DNA of 64,000 nt from positions 23,546-87,545 of the forward strand of contig JAFGGN010000035.1 of the NCBI GenBank assembly GCA_016930535.1, in the 5' to 3' direction. Origin of the DNA: a bacterium (GTDB lineage Bacteria > Zhuqueibacterota > QNDG01 > JAFGCO01). The notes beneath the pieces were generated by a model. The model did not search any database. It had not been told where the DNA came from and saw only the letters and a program-made list of their open reading frames with translations. This document shows positions 52,271 through 61,813 of the stretch, one piece after another. The translations under genes were made by a program, and so were the position numbers. Position 1 is the stretch's first letter; each line of letters starts with the position of its first letter.

Positions 52271-53836
52271 TTATTTCTTCAACGCAATGGTCACAACCGA
52301 CTTGGCCGGCAGATTCACTTTCAGAATATTGTTTTTTACACTGAAAGACGAGAATTTCTGGATGTTTACCTTCTCCGGTTTTCCGAAGTCATTATAATCA
52401 TTTTCTTTGGGTGCCGTAATAATCTCACCGCCGGAACCGGATAATTTGGCAGTGCCTCTTAAATCCACCTCCACACTTCTGCTGTTGTGCATATCGATGT
52501 TGCAGAGAGAGACATGAATGACACCTTCCTTATCCCGAGAAGCCGAGGCACTGATACTGGGCAGTGTCATTCCGTCAAAATCATAATCTTCACAAGTCAC
52601 ATCGATGGGCAGCAGCGTGGCGTCATGATGCACTTTGTACATTTTAAACACATAGAAGGTCGGTGTTTTCACGATCTGGTCATCTTTTGTCAGAATCATT
52701 GCCTGCAGAACGTTTACGAATTGCGCAATGTTGGCCATTTTGACCCGTCTGGCGTGATTGTTAAAAATATTCAGATAAAGTGCGGCGGTAACCGCATCAC
52801 GCACTGTATTCTGCTGATATAAAAAACCGGGATTCGTACCGGGTTCGACCGTAAACCAGTTACCCCATTCATCCGCGATTAAACCAATCCGGTTTTCCGG
52901 ATCGTATTCATCCATCAAAGCGATATGGCTCTCAAGACGTTCCTCCATGACGAGCGTGTTCTTCATGGTATGGAACCAGTCGTTTTCATTGAATTGCGTG
53001 GCAGCGGATTTGTCATTCCAGCCATGACAGAACGTATAATAATGGAAAGAATACCCCTGAATCAGATTCCGGAATTTCTGGGTTTTCTGTAAAACCGTTT
53101 CCGTCCATTCAAAATCAGGATCCGTTCCGCCGCTTGCGACGCGATACGGACGCCCTGCATGCATATAGGTGGAGAACCTTTTAAATAAATCGGCATAATA
53201 ATCCGGAGTCATATTCCCGCCGCAGCCCCAGCTTTCATTTCCGACGGCCCAGTATTTCACATGCCAGGGCGCTTCCCTTCCGTTTTTCTTCCGCAACTCC
53301 GTCATCGGACTTATTGCATTTGAATTGACATATTCTACCCATTCTGCTGTTTCCTGAACAGTGCCGCTGCCCACGTTCGCACAGATATAGGGCTCTGCAC
53401 CGATCAGCTCGCAAAAATCCAGGAACTCATGTGTGCCAAAGCTGTTGTCCTCTGTCACGCCGCCCCAGGTGACATTGACAATGGAAGGCCTATCATCTTT
53501 CGGACCGATTCCGTCTTTCCAGTGATAGGTATCTGCAAAGCATCCGCCGGGCCAGCGCACCACGCTGGGAGCGATCTCTTTGAGCGCTTCAACCACATCA
53601 TCCCGGATACCGCGTGTATTCGGAATCGGAGAATCTTCCCCGACATAAATTCCGCCGTAAATACAATGTCCCAGATGTTCGGCAAAATGACCGTAAATGT
53701 ATTTACTGATGGTTTCCCTGCCCAAATCGGCATTGACGACAATCCGATTGATTTGGACCTGTTTGTCATTCGCTGCAAATAACAAAACCGCATTCATTAC
53801 AGCCAGCGCCACTGAAAAACGTTTCGCCAATTTCAT
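52271..53836 (-). CDS. GH51 alpha-L-arabinofuranosidase
   Basis: 521 aa, typical short GH51 without accessory domains. After the signal peptide: YGHFAEHLGHCIYGGIYVG, VVRWPGGCFADTYHW, acid/base E201 in AVGNESWG and nucleophile E323 in IADEWGNW, then the C-terminal beta-sandwich ending VNLPAKSVVTIALKK. It removes alpha-L-arabinofuranosyl side chains. GGAGGA lies 4-5 bp before the chosen ATG; an upstream in-frame ATG (53848) overlaps that SD. Within the same strand run as GH43 and CE1 genes. Confidence 0.93.
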   Translation of the reverse strand: MKLAKRFSVALAVMNAVLLFAANDKQVQINRIVVNADLGRETISKYIYGHFAEHLGHCIYGGIYVGEDSPIPNTRGIRDDVVEALKEIAPSVVRWPGGCFADTYHWKDGIGPKDDRPSIVNVTWGGVTEDNSFGTHEFLDFCELIGAEPYICANVGSGTVQETAEWVEYVNSNAISPMTELRKKNGREAPWHVKYWAVGNESWGCGGNMTPDYYADLFKRFSTYMHAGRPYRVASGGTDPDFEWTETVLQKTQKFRNLIQGYSFHYYTFCHGWNDKSAATQFNENDWFHTMKNTLVMEERLESHIALMDEYDPENRIGLIADEWGNWFTVEPGTNPGFLYQQNTVRDAVTAALYLNIFNNHARRVKMANIAQFVNVLQAMILTKDDQIVKTPTFYVFKMYKVHHDATLLPIDVTCEDYDFDGMTLPSISASASRDKEGVIHVSLCNIDMHNSRSVEVDLRGTAKLSGSGGEIITAPKENDYNDFGKPEKVNIQKFSSFSVKNNILKVNLPAKSVVTIALKK

Positions 53837-53989
53837 TTTCTCCTCCATTTTTTTATCACAAATTCTTTTCTGTAATATGCAACAGAATGCCCCGGAATGA
53901 ATTCTTTCGGCCCGGCACCCTGGATTTGCATGGGTTATAAATCCCGCTTCATGCGACAGCCGAACCGAACGATTCACATCCGGCTTCTT

Positions 53990-55507
53990 TCATTGGCGAT
54001 GCTCCGGAATCGGCTGCGCTGAGGGCAAAGACTCTGCCGGTTTTCCGAACACCGTGAATTCGATGATCCCCAACGGTGCGGACCTGGGCCAGTCTGTCAG
54101 TGTCAGTCTGACAAACCGGCACTTCACAGGCGAAATTTCCTCAAAGACCGTATTTCGTGAAACCGTATTCCCGGTCCGATCAAGAACCGGGATGTACGTT
54201 TCTCCATCCATGGAACCGTCGATCCTGTACCGGTAAATGTCAGGCGTGAATGCAGACCGCCGCCAGAATGCCCGTCCCCCGCTGTGAAACAAAAGACGAA
54301 CCCCATCGATGGCGAACAACTGAACCGCATCGAAGCGCGTTGCGGGCGAAAGTTCGATAGTCAGGGCCGGCATCGAATCGTCGGGAGCCGGTTCCCACCA
54401 GGTTCCGCTGACATTGTCCACGGCATAGGCCGCATCCCGCCCCGGTTGCTGTGAGGAGAATTTCGAAAGCGCATTCATCGCACGGACCTTGTTGATAGTC
54501 ACGGGTACAGAACCGCTGTCCCCTTTTTCAGGATCATTCACCGCATCGGGAGCCCATTGCGGTGTTTCGGTGACAGTAACCGACATGTTCCCGTCCGGAC
54601 CGATGAGGATACGATCCATGCCGATACGCCGCCCGCCTGGCGGATTCGAGAGCACAATGGTGTAGAACTGCCAGAGATTCCCGTCGGGTCCTTCGACGAT
54701 GCAGCCATGCGCGGGACCCGTCACAATGCCGTCGGTCTTGCGCATCAACGGATTATTGGATGCATAGGTAAACGGGCCCATGGGCGATTCGGATATATAA
54801 TATCCCTCTGCGTAGGTCTTCCACTGTGTCCCGGAGGCAGAATACTGGAGATAGTATTTGCCGTTATGTTTTTGAAGCCACGGGCCTTCGATCCAGGAAA
54901 CATCCGTGTACTCATTCATCTCTCCGTACCGTTCCCACACATGATTGCTGTCGAATCCGAACAGATGTTTGACCGGACCGGAAAACCGCGTCAGGTTATC
55001 GGGATCGAGCCGCACGGCAAAAATGCCGCTCACACCGCGGCCGGAGTAATAAAGATACGGTGTATTGTCGTCATCGATGTAGATTTCCATATCGAAAGCG
55101 CCGTTCCATCCGCCGGCCACATCCGGTGTGTTCTTCCATTCTCCGAGGCTCGTAAAAGGCCCCAGGGGATTGTCCGCCTTGAACAGCGGGCCGTCGTTGC
55201 CGCACATGTAAAAATCACCGTTGTATTTCACGACATCGGGTGCGACAGGAACATTCTCGACACGATGGAAAGTCCAGTCAACCATGTCATCGGAAACCCA
55301 TGCACCGCCGCCCGTGCAGTACATGTAGTACCGGCCCTGCTCCCGGATCACTGTAACATCGCCGGCAGCGTTTCCGCCCGGCGCCGTCATCAAGGGCAGG
55401 GGATTGCAGTATCGGGATTTTGTTCCGGTCCCGGACATCGCCGCGCCGGCTAACGGGACAGCCAGTCCCGCTGCTGTTATTAGAATGAAAAGCCATAACC
55501 GATTCAT
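53990..55507 (-). CDS. GH43 beta-propeller glycosidase with C-terminal F5/8C-like domain
   Basis: 505 aa. Signal peptide; five-bladed GH43 propeller ~30-320 with Asp in AGDVTVI, Asp in AFDMEIYIDDD, and acid Glu in WIEGPWLQK; then a discoidin/F5-8C-like domain ~340-490 (AVDNVSGTWWEPA, CRFVRLTLTDWP). Family members are arabinofuranosidases, xylosidases or galactan exo-enzymes; subfamily is not readable by eye. AGGAG lies 5 bp before the ATG. It is 8 bp downstream of the next GH43, clearly co-transcribed. No T9SS tail. Confidence 0.86.
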   Translation of the reverse strand: MNRLWLFILITAAGLAVPLAGAAMSGTGTKSRYCNPLPLMTAPGGNAAGDVTVIREQGRYYMYCTGGGAWVSDDMVDWTFHRVENVPVAPDVVKYNGDFYMCGNDGPLFKADNPLGPFTSLGEWKNTPDVAGGWNGAFDMEIYIDDDNTPYLYYSGRGVSGIFAVRLDPDNLTRFSGPVKHLFGFDSNHVWERYGEMNEYTDVSWIEGPWLQKHNGKYYLQYSASGTQWKTYAEGYYISESPMGPFTYASNNPLMRKTDGIVTGPAHGCIVEGPDGNLWQFYTIVLSNPPGGRRIGMDRILIGPDGNMSVTVTETPQWAPDAVNDPEKGDSGSVPVTINKVRAMNALSKFSSQQPGRDAAYAVDNVSGTWWEPAPDDSMPALTIELSPATRFDAVQLFAIDGVRLLFHSGGRAFWRRSAFTPDIYRYRIDGSMDGETYIPVLDRTGNTVSRNTVFEEISPVKCRFVRLTLTDWPRSAPLGIIEFTVFGKPAESLPSAQPIPEHRQ

Positions 55508-55515
55508 GAGAGCTC

Positions 55516-57123
55516 CTATTCCATGCCGATATCATAGCTGACATGAAAGTAATCGAAGTCCACAAAGCCGCCTTCGTTTTTTGTCGCAAAATTAAACAGG
55601 CCGAAGCGATAGCCCATGAAATGCGGCAGTGTGTATGTCATCTGAAGCACGGAACCGGCTTGTGTCCAGGTTTCTCCGTCCAGGCTGTAATAAAACCGGG
55701 CCTTGTCCGTGCGGTCCCTGAAATCGCAGTCGATTTTCAAATAGATGACAGACTGGACCAAAGGGATGGATTCAACTTCTTCGGGTGGTCTGTATTGGGG
55801 GCGCCGGCCGGGCTCCCGTGGCGGATCGGGAGGAACACTGACCATGACGACCGTCTTATTTTCCCCATCCATCCGCACACCCACGAAGCCGAACCGCCTC
55901 TGCAGGGCGATCAGGCCGGCGCAGTCGCCGTCTTTCATACGGGACACATCGATTTTGACAGTCGCGGAACTGACCGGTCCGAATGTCCGCTGGGTCAGCA
56001 TATTCCGGGCGCTCAGCACGTCATTGTCCACCCTTCCGGTGGTCAGACGAAGCCAGCCGCTGCGTTCGCCGACGGACCAGAAGCGGTTGTCGGGATTGTG
56101 GTTCCACTGCCATGCCAGGGGCAGTGCCTCCCCCGGCTTCCGGTCGAATTCATCGGAGGCCACGATATTGGCGAGTTCCTCCTGATTATCGTCGATATCG
56201 ATCGTTATTGGCGCCTTTCCGTCCACGCCCAGAACGGGCCAGCCGTCCTCCCATTTAACCGGCACCAGCCAGGGACAGCGGCCGACTGCGCCATTGTCCT
56301 GAAACAACATGGCAACCCACCGGCCGTCCGGTGTATCGATCAGGCAGCCCTGGGCCACGCCCTGGTCCTGCAGCACGATCCGGCCCTCATAAGGGCCGGT
56401 GATTTTATCCGCGCGGTGAATGATCTGCGTCCGCATCCCGCCCCGGGGCCAGGTGATGTTCATCACATAATACCTGCCGTTGATCTTGCGCATCTGTGAT
56501 CCCTCGGCGGGCAGCATGATATTGGAATCCGCCACCGCACTGGCATTGGGAATCACGACATCGTTGAATCCCCCTTCCCTGATGCCGGACAGGTCCGGTT
56601 CGAGCTCCACCAGACGCAGATCGCCGGCTGAACAGATCATGTAGACACGTCCGTCGTCGTCGAAGAAAAGGGAATGATCGTGCAGCGACGGTTCGAAAGA
56701 GTTGGCCTCCCAGCCGCCATTTTCAATGTCGTCTGTCCGATAAACATGGGTCCGGCCGCTTGTGGAGGAAAAAGTGGTTACATAGAAGGTCCCTTCATGA
56801 TAACGCAGGCAGCTCGCCCAGGAGCCCCGGCCGTACGTGCTCTGGCCGTTTTCAAGGTTCATGGCGTCGTTCTCGACCAGCCGGTCATAGGCATAATTGA
56901 GCATCTCCCAGTTGACCAGGTCCCTTGATTTCATGATGGGCAGTCCCGGGCTCATGTGCATGGTGGTGCTGCTCATATAGTAGATGTCGCCGACACGGAT
57001 CACGGCCACATCCGGCACGTCGGCCCAGATCACGGGATTCCGTGCCGGTCCGGCCTGGACAGGGATCAGGAATGCAAATCCAATCAGGACCATTGCGGAA
57101 ACAAATCCATTTGTTTTCATCAT
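55516..57123 (-). CDS. GH43 beta-xylosidase/arabinofuranosidase with beta-sandwich C-domain
   Basis: 535 aa. Signal peptide; GH43 propeller ~28-310 with base Asp in WADVPDVAVI, pKa-modulating Asp in HDHSLFFDDDG and acid Glu in PAEGSQM; C-terminal concanavalin-like sandwich ~330-530 (FWSVGERSGWLRLTTGR, RFYYSLDGETWTQAG). This resembles GH43_12-type enzymes that act on arabinoxylan side chains. A proline-rich loop (PPDPPREPGRRP) lies in the C-domain. GGAGG precedes tandem ATGs. It is 15 bp after GH51. Confidence 0.88.
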   Translation of the reverse strand: MMKTNGFVSAMVLIGFAFLIPVQAGPARNPVIWADVPDVAVIRVGDIYYMSSTTMHMSPGLPIMKSRDLVNWEMLNYAYDRLVENDAMNLENGQSTYGRGSWASCLRYHEGTFYVTTFSSTSGRTHVYRTDDIENGGWEANSFEPSLHDHSLFFDDDGRVYMICSAGDLRLVELEPDLSGIREGGFNDVVIPNASAVADSNIMLPAEGSQMRKINGRYYVMNITWPRGGMRTQIIHRADKITGPYEGRIVLQDQGVAQGCLIDTPDGRWVAMLFQDNGAVGRCPWLVPVKWEDGWPVLGVDGKAPITIDIDDNQEELANIVASDEFDRKPGEALPLAWQWNHNPDNRFWSVGERSGWLRLTTGRVDNDVLSARNMLTQRTFGPVSSATVKIDVSRMKDGDCAGLIALQRRFGFVGVRMDGENKTVVMVSVPPDPPREPGRRPQYRPPEEVESIPLVQSVIYLKIDCDFRDRTDKARFYYSLDGETWTQAGSVLQMTYTLPHFMGYRFGLFNFATKNEGGFVDFDYFHVSYDIGME

Positions 57124-57138
57124 GATGTATCCTCCGGC

Positions 57139-59115
57139 CTATCGTTCGATACGGTATATGATCAATGAATTGGCAGGAACATTGCAGGCAAAGTCCGGTC
57201 CCGCGGACACGCCCGACGCTTCCGGCCTGACCACCGGGTCCTTTCCGTCCTCATTGACCGCATCCGCATCCGGACCGGTCAGAACGGTCCGTATTGCCTT
57301 CATTTCACTGTCTGAATCCAGTCCTTCCAGCCGGATATGAATATCCCTGGCTGTGTCATCCCCATTGACGATTTTGACTATTATATCTCCTGTTTTGGAA
57401 TCGAGCACGGTCGAAGCGGCCAGCCTGGCCGCTTCCGGAGCATCCAGCTCGAATTCGAGTGCCCGGTCACCGCCGTTCTGTCCGAAGAGCTGCTGAACGT
57501 AGTAGTTGGCCGAAAGCGTGACGTTCGTGCTGTCGAAGTAAATCATATCCGGGTGCCACTGTGTATGTCCGCGGCGGGAAAGCAGCGGTGCATAGGAGGC
57601 AAACAGCACCACATCGCCGTTGCGCTCGAAACCGGTCAGACCCGCAGCCTCGGCCAGTGCGGAACGCAGTGTATTGCGCCGGCCCTGATCATGGGCCGCA
57701 TATTCGCCGACATACACGGTTGGTGCGCCGCGGGGGTAGCTGTCGTATCGCATCAGATTGTCCCAGAACCACTGCGGAGGCATATAGTAGTGTTCATCTA
57801 CTATTTCGAGCTTCAGTTCCCTGGCAAAGGCCCAGCCATTGTCATAATCCTCGCCGCCGGCGAACGGTCCGACGGTTCCGATCACGACAATTTCGGGATG
57901 CTTTTTCTTCAATATTTCATAAATCATGCTGAACCGTTCCCTGAAAACCGGTGTGATGGCGTCTTCGTTTCCCACTCCGAGATATTTGAGATCGAAGGGC
58001 TCCGGATGCCCGGCTGCAGCACGTACGGCGCCCCACTTCGAGTCCGCCAGGCCGTTGGCCCATTCGATCAGGTCGAGCACATCCTGGATATAAGACGGCA
58101 TTTCATCCAAGGGCAGACCCTCCTGACCCCGGCCGGGTGAGCTGCCCGCATGCTGACAGCATACGCCCGCAGGTACCACAGGAAGCGGTTCGGCCCCTAT
58201 ATCTTCACAATACTGAAAAAATTCATAATAACCGAATCCCCTGGTCTGGTCATAGCCCCATAGATTCCGGCCGGAACAACGCTGCTCCACCGGGCCCACA
58301 CTGTGCTTCCAGTCGTAATACTGACGGATGCCCTGTCCGTGAACCAGGCACCCGCCGGGAAAACGAATGAACTTCGGTCTGATATCTGCAATGGCCTGCG
58401 CCAGGTCCGCTCGCAGCCCGTTCGGACGGTTTCGGAACGTTTTCTCCGGGAACAGCGAGATCATGTCCAGACATATCCCTCCTTTGTCATGGGCCAGCAG
58501 GACCAGGCGTGCATCGTTTACCGTACGCGGGGGAACGAGCGCCGCACTGAACCGTGTCCATGTGCGGCCCTTGATCTTGAAAGAGGCATCCGCGAGCACC
58601 TCTCCGTCCCGCGTTTCCAGGCGCAGGGTTACACGCATGGGTTTGCTGTTGTCTCCATGTCCCCACATCCGTCCCATATAAGCCTGATACGCCCAGAACG
58701 AGGCATTGTACCGCTCACCGGCTTTTATGGGTATGCAGTCGAATCCGCCGTTGGACAGCCCCACACCGTCGCCCGGATCGAGAACGGTCAGCAGGGCATA
58801 GGTTGGATTGTCCGGATGGATCGGCCGCATATCCGCCACACCGATGTGGCCGTCCCCGCCGCCGCGTTTCTCCAGTTCCCAGAACCTGAGCGGATGCCAG
58901 TCCCGCTGCATTGTGGGGCTGTATTCGAACGAACGGTTCTGTATCAGCTCCGCATACAGACCGCCGTCCGCCGCGTAATTGAGATCCTCGAAGAAAACAC
59001 CCACGAGATCCGGGCTGATCGCCTTTCCCGGTCTGCCGGCCTGAATGGTGAGATCCGCCGCCTGAAGGACCGCAGCGAGACCGATGAGGTAAAATAAAAT
59101 AATCCGGTTTTTCAT
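57139..59115 (-). CDS. GH51 alpha-L-arabinofuranosidase with CBM4-like insert
   Basis: 658 aa. Signal peptide; opening GH51 strand VGVFFEDLNYAADGGLYAELIQNRSFE; an inserted CBM4_9-like jelly roll (~85-215, YNASFWAYQAYMG); barrel with FIRFPGGCLVHGQG, acid/base E384 in GVGNED, nucleophile E471 in YVGEYAAH; closing beta-sandwich ending VPANSLIIYRIER. This is the larger GH51 type common in Bacteroidota. AGGAG lies 8 bp before ATG 59115; the in-frame ATG at 59139 would overlap the upstream gene stop and lacks an SD. Confidence 0.92.
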   Translation of the reverse strand: MKNRIILFYLIGLAAVLQAADLTIQAGRPGKAISPDLVGVFFEDLNYAADGGLYAELIQNRSFEYSPTMQRDWHPLRFWELEKRGGGDGHIGVADMRPIHPDNPTYALLTVLDPGDGVGLSNGGFDCIPIKAGERYNASFWAYQAYMGRMWGHGDNSKPMRVTLRLETRDGEVLADASFKIKGRTWTRFSAALVPPRTVNDARLVLLAHDKGGICLDMISLFPEKTFRNRPNGLRADLAQAIADIRPKFIRFPGGCLVHGQGIRQYYDWKHSVGPVEQRCSGRNLWGYDQTRGFGYYEFFQYCEDIGAEPLPVVPAGVCCQHAGSSPGRGQEGLPLDEMPSYIQDVLDLIEWANGLADSKWGAVRAAAGHPEPFDLKYLGVGNEDAITPVFRERFSMIYEILKKKHPEIVVIGTVGPFAGGEDYDNGWAFARELKLEIVDEHYYMPPQWFWDNLMRYDSYPRGAPTVYVGEYAAHDQGRRNTLRSALAEAAGLTGFERNGDVVLFASYAPLLSRRGHTQWHPDMIYFDSTNVTLSANYYVQQLFGQNGGDRALEFELDAPEAARLAASTVLDSKTGDIIVKIVNGDDTARDIHIRLEGLDSDSEMKAIRTVLTGPDADAVNEDGKDPVVRPEASGVSAGPDFACNVPANSLIIYRIER

Positions 59116-59140
59116 ATTGCATCTCCTGTCATCGTGCATC

Positions 59141-61708
59141 TCAGTTCACGGTCCTGAACCGGATGACCGTGATTGAGTTCCCCGGGAACGTATGGGTCCG
59201 GTCCGGGCCTGCATCGGTCACGATGAAACGCCTGGGTATTGTGTGAAAGGGATTGTCCACGGTGTTGACATCCCCGGGTTCGCCCGTCATGACTTCGCCG
59301 GTCGCTACGGAATGGATGCTTGCACCGGTTATTTCAAGGGCCAGGGTCTGATCCGTGTCAAACACGTTTACGACTTTCAGAATGATATCGCCGGAAGCGT
59401 CCTCTTTACTGGCACATGCGAATAGCGGCTCATCGGGATCGGGCGGAGTGTCCGGACGGAAGCGGCGGTTGAACCCGGCTGCAGCCGGAGGGGGCTCCGG
59501 AGCGGGAAGCGGGTCCGGAATCGTCTGGGGAACGATCCTGTCAACAGGGATAACCCTGTCCCCCTTTGCATTGAAGAACATCTTCTGCACGTAGTACGAG
59601 GGCGAACCGAAACTGGTCATGGTGTCGTATCCGATCAGGTCCGTGCTCCACTGGCTGCCGCCCGGATTCACGCGCGTGAATAACGGTGCATAGCATGACA
59701 TGATCACGATGTCGGCGTTTCTCTCAAGACCGGTCAGAAACGCGGCATCGGACAGGGCACACTGGAATGACGGTGTCAGTCCGCGTGCTGTTCCGCGTTC
59801 CTGGGAAGCCCATTCACCTTCAAAGATCTTCGGGCCCTTGCGGTCGGCGTCGTCATACAAATGGGCATTGCGGATGGCCGTATAGGGTGACATATAGTGG
59901 TGGATGTCGATCACGTCATGAGGCACGCCCGGATCGGTTGTGGCAACCACCTGAATATCGGGATATCTGGCCTTGATCGCGTGATAGAACATGGCAAACC
60001 GGCCTTCCGGGCCGCGGTAGGATGCGGCGCCGTTATTCAGGAAGTCCTCGTTGCCGATCTCGACATAGGTCAGCCTGAACGGGGCCGGATGACCGTCTTT
60101 TGCGCGGCGTGCGCCCCATTCCGTGGTCGCATCTCCGGTGATATACTCGATCTCGTCGAGCGCATCCCGGATAAAGGGTTTCAATGCGTCACCGGTGATG
60201 ACATCGCGGCCGCCGTTGAGATGCAGGCCGGCATAAACACCCACGACCGGTTCCATATTCAGTTCCTCGCACCATTCGAGGAATTCCAGGAGCCCGAGTC
60301 CGTCCGAGGACCGGTATCCCCAGGGGCTCATGTGACCGGGACGTGTTTCCCACGGCCCGATCATGGCTTTCCAATTGAAACGGTTCGCGAAATTGGAGCC
60401 TTCGATATAATTGCCGCCGGGAAACCGCAGGAATGCGGGATGCATATCGTCCAGAAGCTGCATGATATCCTGACGGAATCCGGTGACGGGGCGTTCACCC
60501 AGAGCATTTCCCGTGCGCTCCGCGAACACCGGCGGGAACAGAGACACGAGAGTGAAGTTCACCGTACCCTTCGAACCGGCGGAAATCACGAAACGGGCAT
60601 CGGCCGTGGGCGTGACCTGCCCGGTTTTCAGGCCGATCCTGACCTGTTTCCATTTTCCGGAAATGGCCGGGACGTCCGCGGATGCATAGACAGTATCGCC
60701 GCCGCTGGATTCGATGGAGACGGTCAGCGGCCCGGAGAAATTTTTTGAGGCTTTGGCATAGAAGGAACACAGATAGGACTGGTTCGATTTGACCGGAATG
60801 CCCCAGTATCCGTCATTCGCGATCCCCACACGGCCGCCGCCGGGCACTTTGGAAATCGTCAGTTTAAGACTGGTTGTCAGGGCGGAAGTATTGACAGGAT
60901 TGGTGGTGTCGATGGCGGCGGTGCCCTCAGCGCCGGCAGACATCACGGGGAACCAGTGGGGAGCTCCGGGGATCGAGGCGTCGGACAGTTTCGGCAGCGG
61001 ACCATGATTGACCGTATTGCCTCCCACAAAACCCTTCTCACCCTGCCAGACATTGCCCCGTGAATCCGTGAACGGATCGGCCTGACCGGCCCGGATCCGG
61101 ACGGCCGGTCCGGGAGTGCCTGCCTGCGGAATGATTTCGACCGCATTGATCGTCGGATTTTCAATCCGGGGTGTGAAGTCGATGCGGAACTTTCCATCGG
61201 TCACTTCCACTGATACAGTTTCGATATACACGCGGTTGGGACCGCCGGCTTTGACCCAGATATCGAAATCTTTGAATTCATGCCCCATCACATTGAAGGA
61301 GAAGACACGGTCGCCCGGACCGCCGATACCGGAATACGTCTCTGCAAAATAGAGCTTCGCGATATATTTGCCGTTGGGAATATCACAGATGAAAGCGCTC
61401 ATCGAGTAATGTTCGCTGCGAAACAAGCCCGGGTCATCGGTTCCGCTGACCGCAGGAGCCGCACCGCCCCACAGCGTATTCCGGAAGATCCGGTTCTGTA
61501 TCAGTTCGCCGTACAGCCCGCCCTCGTAAGAGTAATTGATCTCCTCTGTCATGATCCCGTAGAACAGCGGACTGATTTCGGCGCCCGGCCGGTCCGCCCG
61601 CAGGATGATCCTGCCCGGACCGGCGGCTGAAAGGGAAAAACTGAAAATCCACATCAGGACTGTCAGCAGCGGGTATTTATTTCGGACAGCACATTCGAAA
61701 GGACTCAT
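59141..61708 (-). CDS. GH51 enzyme with a malectin-like domain inserted near the N-terminus
   Basis: 855 aa, ~200 longer than its neighbour. The opening strand YGIMTEEINYSYEGGLYGELIQNRIFRN is followed at once by ~130 extra residues of malectin-like sequence (YIAKLYFAETYSGIGGPGDRVF, FDIWVKAGG, INAVEIIPQ), then a CBM4_9-like domain, then the barrel with LRFPGGNYIEGSN, acid/base E554 in IGNEDF and nucleophile E632 in FEGEWA. A proline/arginine-rich linker near residue 770 breaks the final sandwich. GGGAG lies 9 bp before ATG 61708. It precedes GH51 (57139) by 25 bp. The two may divide substrates by side-chain decoration. Confidence 0.9.
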   Translation of the reverse strand: MSPFECAVRNKYPLLTVLMWIFSFSLSAAGPGRIILRADRPGAEISPLFYGIMTEEINYSYEGGLYGELIQNRIFRNTLWGGAAPAVSGTDDPGLFRSEHYSMSAFICDIPNGKYIAKLYFAETYSGIGGPGDRVFSFNVMGHEFKDFDIWVKAGGPNRVYIETVSVEVTDGKFRIDFTPRIENPTINAVEIIPQAGTPGPAVRIRAGQADPFTDSRGNVWQGEKGFVGGNTVNHGPLPKLSDASIPGAPHWFPVMSAGAEGTAAIDTTNPVNTSALTTSLKLTISKVPGGGRVGIANDGYWGIPVKSNQSYLCSFYAKASKNFSGPLTVSIESSGGDTVYASADVPAISGKWKQVRIGLKTGQVTPTADARFVISAGSKGTVNFTLVSLFPPVFAERTGNALGERPVTGFRQDIMQLLDDMHPAFLRFPGGNYIEGSNFANRFNWKAMIGPWETRPGHMSPWGYRSSDGLGLLEFLEWCEELNMEPVVGVYAGLHLNGGRDVITGDALKPFIRDALDEIEYITGDATTEWGARRAKDGHPAPFRLTYVEIGNEDFLNNGAASYRGPEGRFAMFYHAIKARYPDIQVVATTDPGVPHDVIDIHHYMSPYTAIRNAHLYDDADRKGPKIFEGEWASQERGTARGLTPSFQCALSDAAFLTGLERNADIVIMSCYAPLFTRVNPGGSQWSTDLIGYDTMTSFGSPSYYVQKMFFNAKGDRVIPVDRIVPQTIPDPLPAPEPPPAAAGFNRRFRPDTPPDPDEPLFACASKEDASGDIILKVVNVFDTDQTLALEITGASIHSVATGEVMTGEPGDVNTVDNPFHTIPRRFIVTDAGPDRTHTFPGNSITVIRFRTVN

Positions 61709-61813
61709 AATAAACGCTCCCAAATTAAATCCATAACTGTGAATACATCATTCTCCTCGAATGGAATCGAAGACTTCCATTATGCATAACTTCCCGGCCG
61801 TATATCAAATCTT
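61709..61813. other. Gap between GH5 and GH51 genes
   Basis: 105 bp, AT-rich. No hairpin with a T-run was seen, so readthrough from GH5 into the GH51/GH43 run is possible. Confidence 0.3.
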
